Shown one piece after another: positions 23,449-34,500 of a stretch of DNA of 39,313 nucleotides. Under the pieces are notes generated by a model, which was not told the origin of the DNA, searched no databases, and saw only the letters and a list, made by a program, of their open reading frames with translations. The DNA comes from Saccoglossus kowalevskii (lineage: Eukaryota > Hemichordata > Enteropneusta > Harrimaniidae). The translations under genes were made by a program, and so were the position numbers. Position 1 is the first letter of the stretch; every line of letters begins with the position of its first letter. The stretch is taken from the NCBI RefSeq assembly GCF_000003605.2, contig NW_003123438.1, positions 1 to 39,313 of the forward strand. Reading direction: 5' to 3'.

Positions 23449-26400
23449 ATGAAGCTGTTGATACTAATAGTCGCTATAGGCGCTGCCTTTGCCGGCCCAG
23501 GTACGTCAAGCATTTTAATACTTGAAATATCTCATGCTGCCACATTATGAGGATATTGAAGCTGTTAATTTTGATCGTCCTTGATTTTTTTATTTCGATA
23601 TTTAGAATTTTCTTTTTTTCTGCGATTCTGCATTGGATTGACTAGGATATTACAATTTCTGCCAATTTACGCGATTATTTCAAATTCTTGCCGTGTATAG
23701 AGTGCTAAAATATTCACCTCAACTTATGCGCAACATTTCGGCTCCATTAGGATAGTTCCGCATAGCCAGATTTCTACTGCGATGGATGCTTCTTTGGAGC
23801 ATCCTAACTGCATCAGTTCAAACAAAGGACAGTTTCATCGATGCTCTTTTGTTCGAAGACTCTAATTGAACACTGTGCAATGCGATCTGCCAGTGCATCG
23901 ACTATGATCTTTTCTTTATATCAAAGTTAAAATTCGCGTTAAAACTATCGTTCATCCTTATAATTCAACTTGTCTTTTTTTTATTTTGCAGTTCCAAGCT
24001 CAAAATCATGTAACCGTAAGTAGAACACTATTTTTTTTACACCACCATTCTCCTCGAAGTTATTTCATTCTCCGTCTGTTTTCGATAATCTGCTTTGAGT
24101 GTAACTTAGTATGAATTTTTGAAGACGAAATTGCAAAGATTGTTAGCTGCCATCAGTTTGCAATCTTTAAAGCGGGGGTGCGGGGGGGGGGTGGAAGTTT
24201 CCCCATGTCGTAAACAACCCCATCCGTGCTAATTTGCATTGAATGGGATCTAGACTAATTTGCATATTCAATAAGAGATAAGAGGCGGCGAAGGCTTTGT
24301 CGTCCTTGGGAGTTGCCAAGTTAATTCTATTTCGTTCCCAAGTCCTTGACGGAAATTAAACAACACGCAATGGTTTATATGTAAAATGCATTTAGGCTTT
24401 TACAAGTGTTTTTTTTCAAATCACAAAATTCAATGCGCCTGTATTTCGGGTTGCTTTGTTACACAAGACCTGCTTATTGGTTACTAACTGAGAGATGATG
24501 ATACGGACATCACTTCGACGTTAAAGTTCACAAGTTAAAGTTTACGTTAAAGTTTACTAAATTATAAATAAAAACATAAATATTTGTACCTTCACCAACT
24601 TGATCGCTAATAATAATTATAATGTATTTTCGGAAATTCCCAGTTTGATTTAGTATTTTGTTCACAACTTTAGCGAGCTCTGTGATTTACAGCGTTGTTA
24701 TGGTACACGGTCATGTATGGAGTTACCCTGTCATCCAATCATATGCGTTTGACGTGACACGTAAACAAGTAACAATTCCAATATGCAAATGTTAATCGTG
24801 TGACGTTTCGGCTGTCAGTCATGTCTTATTTAAATATCCAACTTGTAAAAGCCAAGTATGTCTTAGGCATATTAGTGTATTGTTGATTCATTATTCATCA
24901 CAAATTAAACAATAATAATATCTTCCTCTTTGTGTATTACTTTTTATAATATTGTTAATTATGTACTATTTCTGGAAATTAATTTCTCGCCTGAACGTCT
25001 TTGTATTTTGACGGCCAGTATTTCGCAACACCGAGTGAATCAATGATCAATGGAAAATAAACTGAACTCACACCACGTACTTTGCCTTATGGTAATGTCA
25101 TCCCATTGTGTCAGGGGACTGAAAGACTTACCGCTTCGTGTTTCGCGTCTATTTCCGATCATGATATAAACTTATTCGTCATCTCAATATGCAACGCCCC
25201 TATATTTGGAATAAATAAATGGCGACACCCATTATATGTACTATCTTACATTAAAGAATTATTTCTGAATCATATTTATTTAATTCCTTATGGTTTGAAT
25301 TTAATTTATTGATTTTATTTTCACAGAGAGATTTGAGGAGGGTCAGAAGTACTTCTACCAATATGAAGCTGACACAATGTCTGGCGTTGTTGGTACCTCC
25401 GAGAGGAGAAGCGGAATGAGAATTATCTGCGAGGTGGAGGTCGAAGTTCCAGATAAATATCAGCTTTCCGTGAATACACCCAAATGTGAACTTCTCGAAC
25501 AGAATCCAGACTCTGAGGATCCATACTCCTTCAGAGTAGCACAGAATTCTCGCGAGTTCTCAAGGGAAATGTCACGTAACTCTCTCGTCGTTGAGGTGAA
25601 CCAGGGTAGAATCAATCGCATCCAGCCACACGTTGAGGAGCCAGTACATATTCTGAACATCAAACGGGGTATCGTGTCTTCTCTTCAGCTGCCAAACGAC
25701 GAAGACCTGAAGAACGACAGATTTCAGGCAACAAAGGACGTTCACGGAAACTGCACTGCCGAGGCTCAGATCTTGGAGATGAGTCGTCGTAACGACAACA
25801 TCCGTAGAGTCAAGCTGGATAAGGATCTGTCCAACTGTTCTCGTTCCAACAAAACTTACAGCAGAGAATCTCCACTCTCACTACTGAGGAATATCGTAAG
25901 TATTTATTTGTTTTTCCACGTAAATTAATTTTTGAAGTTAATTAATTTAGTTATTAGTGATATCCAAATTGTGATAAATGTATTATATTTTTCGCATAAT
26001 TATGCAATTTGTTACATGTTTGGTAATCTTATTATTATGTAAATATTATTCTCGTGAATGCGTTTTTCACGTGTCAGAATTCCTCAACTGACATCATATT
26101 TCGAGCTTATTCCTTAATTAAAAATATAGTTTAAATAAATTGCCTTTTTACGCGATGCGATGCTGGTTATTTCATAATAATCATCATCATGTGAATTATA
26201 GTATTTGTTTTTTTTCAAAAATCACCGACTGTTGGCGCTATAACACACCGTTTCTTGAGCTGGTATAGCGCCACCACACCACGCTATAAACTTCTTCTGG
26301 TTTGAATCTAATGAATTGAATTTATTATTATAACAGTCCGCTATTGAGAAGATGGTTAATTCCACCCAGAACTGCACGTATACAATGAGCTCAGCTTGTT

Positions 26401-28561
26401 ACATCAAGGAAGTCAAATGTCAGGAAAGCCATACTTTCACACCTCTGTCATATAATAATTCTGGAGTGCAAACCAATATCAGCCAGGTTATGACCAGAAC
26501 CAGAAGCCCAGAGAAGCTCAACCGTTTCGCTCGCAAACAGGATTGTAAGTGTTTTTACTGATTCTCCATTATAATACACGTTATATAACTTCAGATAAGA
26601 AAATATTGTAGTGAATTGACAGAGAACTATATAATTTATTTATATATTATTTTCCTTTATATTCACAGCCAGTAGAGTATACTCTGAGATCGCATATGAA
26701 TTTGAAGTGGAACCAGAACCAACAAACACAACAATGAATACTACCCTGGAGGTGCTTTTCAATCTTGTCAACAAGACCGTCAATGAGACCTCTATCGATG
26801 CTCCACGTCTCTTCAACAACCTTGTTGCATCACTTCGTGCATTGGACAACCAGACCATCCACAACTTGCTTCCAGTTGCATGGAACTGCAGCCAGTATGG
26901 TAACTGCTCCAACAACCGTGAACAAGAACTCTCGAGATCCTACATGATTGATGCTCTTCCACAGTGCGGTACCTGGCCATGTATGTCCGTCATCGCATCT
27001 GCACTTATCAATAGTACCATCAATGGATCCCGCGCTGATGTCTTGCTTTATGCGTTGGCATTCGAACCAAATCCATCACTGCAGGTGATCAACGAGACTC
27101 TACGCATTGCTAGTGCCATCCGCAGCCGTCCAGCCATCCTTACACTCAGCACTCTGATCAATAATTACTATCAGAACAACGAGACTGCACAGAAGCAGAA
27201 GGAGGTGGGTACAAGAAGCAATTTATTTAGTCCTATACACACTGTTTCATGAAAGCTTAATTGTTTTTTTTAATATAAAATGATTATAATTGTTTTATAA
27301 ATTTCAAATGAGAGTTTAAAACAATTTTACCGTTCACAACAGTCTTCATGGCCAGTAAAAGATCCATACATATTTTTTAACCTTCTATAAAAGACGTTCA
27401 CGCATTCATGAATCGGAAAGTAGTACTGTCATTCATTTACTTGCCAACAATAGACAAATTATATAATTTTTATATTTTTTCCCCCAAAGCTGCCAGAACC
27501 AGTCCGCAAATCAATTCACCTTATGCGTGAAATTATTGGAGATGACTGCAACAAAGTCAGCAATGACATTCAATACGACGAGGCTGAAAACAACCGTCAA
27601 GTTCTGCTTGCACTGAAGGGTATTGGAAATATTGGAAGACCAGTACAGATCGAAGACAAACGTGAATGGTACCGCCAGTCTACCATTGTCGCCATTTTGA
27701 TGCGTTGTGCCAAAAACCAAGCTGTTCCACGCAATGTTACCATTGCTGCCGTCCAAGCTTTGCGCCGTATGGAGAGTACTGATGAATTACGTGATGATCT
27801 GATGAGTCTGGTAAGAGATCACAGCAACGATGTCGAAGTACGCCTTGCTGCTTATATCATTCTGATGAAAAACCCATCCAGAAATAACCTGCGTGAAGTT
27901 GTCAGTATTCTGAAAAATGAACCAATCAACCAGATGCGTTCTTTCATTTCTTCCCATATTGCCAACATCAGGGAATCTGAGGAACCAACATTGAAAGAGT
28001 AAGTTTTTTTTCTGTCACTTTTGAACTAAATGTAGTTCACTTTGATATACTGTCGATCATTAATTATTATTATTATTATTGGGTTATTATGATTGAGAAT
28101 TATGAGAATTGCTCTAAATAAAAACGAGTGAGCATGTAGAAATACAATAGAGCATATTTTTCATTAGAATTCTAAACACAATGAATAAAATAAAATATAA
28201 ATATATTAAAATTAAATAACATAGAAAAAATACTTTATGGTAACATATGTTTGTTGACACTCAAATATGAATCATTTATTCATATATTATTCATAACCAA
28301 GTTTGATTCATTTTTTTCAGTTTGAAAAAAGAACTTGAATTTGTCCTTGTTGGCCAACAACTTCCAGAGATGGAACAAGACCTGCAAAAGCTCTCCCGCC
28401 ATATGGAATTTTCAAAAGCTTTCAAAGTTCCATTTGTGAACCAGACTGTTGCCGCACAACTAGAAAGCAACTTGATCTACAGCCCAGAAGGTATCCTGCC
28501 ACGCTCTCTGATGCTCAACATGACTGTCAATATTCTCGGAAAATCTGTTAATGTGTTTGAA
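23449..28561 (+). other. LLTP N-terminal lipid-binding module (exons 1-7, residues 1-713)
   Basis: After the signal peptide and an 8-codon microexon, exon 3 opens with the family pattern RFEEGQKYFYQYEADTMSG, which begins the N-sheet barrel. The conserved NIKRGI segment follows at residues 136-141, then DVHGNC at 163-168, where LLTPs carry a conserved D-x-x-G-x-C. Exons 5-7 (residues about 285-713) are helix-rich, with arginine and leucine-spaced segments such as AVQALRRMES and LRDDLMSLVRD, as expected for the alpha-superhelix. Known LLTPs use this module for lipid loading with MTP and for receptor binding. Sequons are moderate here (21 by hand count, 11 of them in exon 5), and exon 6 has only one. 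Confidence 0.85.
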
Positions 28562-31500
28562 GTGAGTATATGGTTATTTTGTTTTTGCTAATTTCACAAA
28601 AAACAATGTTTGAAATATTGAATGCAAGTAATCAAGCATTTTTTGAATCTTAGATTCAATCATAACTTTTATGTTTATGCATTTATTCTAATCCATAGAC
28701 TGGCTTTGATGCTGAAGGTCTTGAACCATTATTGGAAGGACTCTTTGGACCTCAAGGTTATTTCCCCAACCTGAACCTGATTGCTCTCTTCAATAACATG
28801 ACTGGAAATCTTGATTATCTTAACCCCAGACAAGAACCAGTGAAGAACAACGCATACAGCAAATTTAATAGCAAGATCCAGAAGTCTAAAAATGCTGTTG
28901 AAGAACCAAGATTCCTGGCCAATAAGATCCACAAAGCTTTGGAAGATCTTCATGATGATGTGAGCCACAAACAGCTCTCACCATCTGTATCAGCTTACAT
29001 CAAGGTTCTTGGTAATGAGCTTGGATTTGCCAATTTGGATGACATTAAGAACCTGATGCCCAACATTTCTGTCAGTGATCTCCCATCTATGTCTGCTATC
29101 ATGAAGCTTTTGGCTGATGGTATCGACTACAATGTCACCCGCAGCTACATGTTTTTGGAAGCCAACCATGTCATCCCTACTGGTATGGGTCTGCCATTGA
29201 ATGTATCTGTCAATGGAACTACCGTTGTAGCTCTTAGAATTGCTGGTAAATTCGACATGCGCAAGTATCTGCAACAGGATGTTGTTGCCAGTGGTCTGGT
29301 GTCCCCAAGTGCTGCTGTAGAAATTGTTGGTCGCTTTGGAGTTAACGTACCACTGTTTGGTGAATCTGGAGTCCAACTGAATGCCACTATGTACCACAAC
29401 TCCCAACTGGAAGGTAATGTTACATTGAAGGGAAGTGAACTGAGATTCAATGTTAACAAGACCCTCAAACCAATAAACTTAGTCAACATCAGTGCTGAAC
29501 AATACCTGGTTCGTGGAGCAAGAATTGAACGTCTTGAAGGAATCAAAGAAAACCGCACTGAATGGAGCAACTGCACCAGTAGTCTTCTCAACACAACAGC
29601 ACTATTTGGTCTTGACCTGTGTACCAGCCTGTCCTACAGCAATGCTAGCAATGTGACTGCACCACGCTTCCCACTGACTGGTCCAACCAGCTTTAATCTT
29701 ACTGTAAACCCAACTGACAAGAACCTCACAACCTACACCGTGCTGATGAAGTATGAACAGATCAAGAAACCAATTGGTGCACAGAAACAACCATCTCGCA
29801 AAGTGTTCAAGCTTCGCAAGGAAAAGCCAATTGTTGAAATCATTGATGTCTTCACAATCAATTTCACTGCTCCAGGTACATTGACTTTGTTAAAGTAACT
29901 AACACTATTCACTTCTAATTGCCATAACAATCTTATCAAAGTAAAATTCATATATTTGATTTTTTTTTATTTATTCACAACAGGACAAAACCTGACCCGC
30001 AATGTGTCATCTCAACTTACCATCAACCGTAACAAGACTGAAGCTGTATGGAACTTCACCATTCCTGAGCTGAAGAATATTTCCATCGCTGCAGGTGTAC
30101 AGAATATTTCTGAACCTGAGAGAAATGTCACCAACTTTGTCGCCAGCTTCAATGCTACCTATGGAAGCAAGAACTTCAGCAACTCCCTGCGTGTTCGTAA
30201 TGAAACCCTTAATCTTACCCGTGTTGAAAATGGAAGAGAAATTATTATTCCTGTGAACAACTATTCCATGGCCTGGAACATTTCATTGAATGACCTGTTC
30301 TTCTGTGTCCAGAGTGATGTTGTCAACAAAACTGGTAACTGGAGCTCAAGCTTCAATGTCACCTACTACTGGGATGACCAAACACCAATGATGGATCAAC
30401 TGAGACCAGAATACGTCATCAAGCCAGAAAACTACAGCAAATTCGAAGTCCTCTTTGAGCATGTTAACAAGTCCCTTTCCAATGAAACTCTGCTGGAGAG
30501 CAGACTTAACTTCACCTTCGGACGTCAAAACATATCTCTGATTCTCAGCCGCTGGAACAACACTCAAAATGCAACCAAAGCTATGAATGTTTCTTGGGTA
30601 AATAGTGGCGAACTCCGCACAATGAATGTCACCTATGAATACAAGAACAGATCTTCACCAGTTGTGGAGTCCATCCAGAGAGTATGGAACATGTCTCTTC
30701 CAGAATGGCACATGGCCTTAGTCAACGAAGTTGTCAACACATCAAGAGAGTTCAACACAAGCATGAACTTCACTATCTATAGCCAAAACAAGACCCTGAA
30801 GGAAGAATATAAACGTTATGATGAACATGTTCGCAATAAGCTCATTGGTAAGTACAACTGGAGTACTTAGTATGATGGAGACTTCTTAATATATGTTTTT
30901 TGAAATGAAATATTTGGTGATGTTATATAACAATCATAATAACATGCTCACTTGATTGTTACTATTGCAGAGTACTATGGTGTTGAGGCATACAAAGTTG
31001 TTCCAGACTGGTACAATGCTAGTATGACATTCAGCATTCGCAATGAGACTGTACCAAGCAGCAGACCATACGCAGAAGTTATTGCCACCAGCTTCAATGT
31101 CAGTGTAATGAACCCATTCAACAAGACAAGTATACATAACTTCACCATGGTTGGTAAACTTGTCAATGATAGTGCCATCAACAATGCCAACTTCAGCTAC
31201 TGGGCCAATGTGAATGTATCTTTGCCATTTGTCAGTGTAAGTATACACTAAAATGTCCAATTGTATCATTATAAATTATTAAAGTCACTATAATACATCA
31301 TCTTTAACCATTTCTTTGTATTGAATCCTATTTGTTTAATTGTTTTTACAGTCCAATGTCAGCATGAATATGTCCGTTTTGAACAACACCAATGGAGTTG
31401 CTGTATCATACAATGTTAGTGGACTGAGTTCAAATATCAGCTCTGTGCTAAACTACACCCATTCCTCCATGAACATGAGCCTGGTTTTCAACCTGACCAG

Positions 31501-34500
31501 TCCAGTTTACAACTATACTTCAAACCACACCATTTACAACAGCACCGAGTCTGGTATGGTCTACCTGTATAACTGCAGTGGCAGCACCAACTACACTCTA
31601 CCAATTCAGAATTTCACTCTCCCAGAGATCGACAGACTTCTTGAGCTGATTCCACAACAGGTTTTCAACTGGACAGACCAACTCAGAAATGTTAGTGCAA
31701 GACTGAATGTGACTCTGCCTTATAATCTGACCATTCCAAGTATTGTTGGCAACATATCACTTCCATTCTTCAACATCAGTGTTCCACTGAATAGGACATT
31801 GCAACTGCTGAACCACACATTTTCTTGTAAGTATAATTGTCATTATGAATCTAAATGATATTTAGTTGAATATTGTTACATTATGTGATAAATGTGTCAA
31901 CATTATTAGTCAAATCAGAATATTATACATTTTTTCAAAACTTATGATTCTTTATATTTTATCTTTCAGCAAACATCACCATTAGACCTGAAAATATTAG
32001 CATTTCTGTGAATGCCAGCCATCCATTCTTTGTCCTCAATGTAACCCAAGAAATTATCAAAGATGGTCCATTGGTCAACATGTCATTGTCCAAGATGCTG
32101 AATTCCACCGTTGGTGAACTTTGGAGAATTGCTAACACCACTACCAACAAGACCATGTCTGCCTGGAACAAGACTATGTCTCTTGTCAAGGGTTACAACA
32201 TGACCAACCTGAATTTGACTGGAGTGAAGAAGAACCTTGATTGGTACAAACAGCGTGTAGAGAGCTACCTTAGCCCAATGAACATTTCCTTCTTGAATGA
32301 GAAAATCTGGAAACCGATCAGGCAGATGAATGCACCTGAATTGAAGGCTCTGAGAGAACCACTGCGTGAAATCAGCAGAGAACTTCCCAAAATGGTTGAT
32401 GAATTGACCCCAGACGTGGTTAAGGATTGGGTTTACTATGGTAAAGATATGGTTTATGCATACACTCCATCATGGCAAAATCTGACTTCCTGGAACCTAA
32501 CATCCTGGAACCTGACATCTTGGCAGAACATTACATCACTCAACATGAGCGATTTCTGGAGTGTGACAAACAGCAGCCTCTCAGTGATCAAGAACAAGGA
32601 GATCAGAGAATCTGTTCAGAGAATGGTCAATGCCACAGTCAACTCCACTTTGGCTGGTTGGGCACCAGTATCAGAAGTTATTTACCAGGTCCTCAACTCC
32701 AGCATGAATGCCACCACCTTTGTGAATTTCACCAGTCAATACTTTGGCAACATCACTGTCAACCATACAATGCAGCTTAACAGCAGCCAGATGAACCATA
32801 CCCTGTACATGAACATGACCAGCAAGCCTGCCAATCTGACAGTCAATGGTACCTTCCTTATTGCCTACAACAGCAGTTTGGAACCAAACTCCACCCTGGT
32901 TAACAGTACCCTGTTTGTGAATATGTCTGGTCCAATTGCCAATCTGACCCTTAACAACACTTTCTACTTCAGTAGCAACAGCAGTTTGGAGCCAAACAGC
33001 ACTGTTATGAATCATACATTGTTCACAAATCTGACTAGTTGGTGGGCCAACATGACTCTCAACCACACTATTTACCTGAGCAGCAACTGCAGCCTGGAAC
33101 CAAACAGCACAGTTTTGAATCACACCTTATATACCAACCTGACTAGTATCCTGGCCAATTTTACTGCAAACCACACTCTGTACATCAGCTCTAATAGCAG
33201 CCTGGAGCCAAACAGCACTGTGATGAACCAAACTCTGTTTGCAAATCTGACCAGTTGGTGGGCCAATATGACCTTAAACAATACTTTCTACTTCAGCAGC
33301 AATTGCAGTCTAGAACCAAACAGCACTGTTATGAACCACACCCTGTCTAGCAATCTGACCAGTTGGTGGGCTAACATGACCTTCAATCATACTCTGTATT
33401 TTAGCAGCAACAGCAGTCTCGAGCCAAACAGCACTGTTCTGAACCACACCCTGTCTAGTAATCTGACCAGTTGGTGGGCTAACATGACCTTCAACCATAC
33501 TCTGTATGTAAGCAGCAATTGCAGCCTGGAGCCTAACAGCACTGTCCTGAACCACACTCTGTATACAAATATGACTAGTTGGATTGCCAATCTGACTCTC
33601 AACCACACGTTGTATATAAGCAGCAACTGCTCACTGGAACCAAATAGCTCTGTCATGAATCACACTTTGTCAGCCAACCTCACATCTCCCTGGGTGAATG
33701 GTAGCATGAATCATACCTTGTATGTTAGCTCCAACAGCAGTCTTGAACCAAACAGCTCTGTCATCAAGCACTGGTTCTTGGGTAACTTCAGTTGTTCATG
33801 GGTCAATGCTAGTGTAAACCATACCCTGTACATCAGCAGCAACAGCTCATTGGAACCAAATAGCACCGTGATGAACCACACTCTTCAAGCAAATGTCACA
33901 TCTTGGCTTGCCAATGTTACCATCGACCACGATTTGAGACTTAGCTCCAACAGCTCTTTGGTGCCAAACACTACAGTGTTTAACCACACCTTGTTCATCA
34001 ATTTCACCTGCCCAATTGCCAATGTTACATTGAATGCCACCATTGAAGCACTCAACCTGACTGTGTACAACCAGACGATATTTGTTAACTTCACTGGACC
34101 TCTCCTGAATATCAGTGTAAACCAAACCATCAGAAATGAAAGTTTCAGCGTTAATGTCACTGCTCCTGGATATGGTTGCCTCAGCCTTGTTGGTCAATTG
34201 AAAAATGATAGTGTACTCAACGTTTCAGTCATTCATCAAAATTCCTCTCATCCACACATCAATGTGACTGACCTCAACCTGTTTATATCCCTGAACAGAA
34301 GTGATGTTATCTATGCCAACCTTACATGGCATCCACGCATTCTGAACCACACACTCAGCTTCCTGAATACCAGTATCTCCATGGCCAACACTACCATCAA
34401 CAGAACCATTGATCTGTTTGTGAAGCCAGCAGTGAATGAAATCCTCAACGTCTCAATGAACTACACCATGAGAGTATGGGAGGTCGTGAAGAACATCACA

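Noticed and set aside
28990-29594. Antisense ORFs of 138 and 149 codons over exon 8
   Set aside because: They lie entirely within a well-supported sense exon and have no independent signals.
32761-34032. A CRISPR array
   Set aside because: Units are contiguous coding repeats with no spacers, inside a eukaryotic exon.
32671-34197. Long antisense open frames (89-150 codons) across the repeat array
   Set aside because: They mirror the 108-nt sense repeats in other frames; composition is repetitive and there is no start or splice context.
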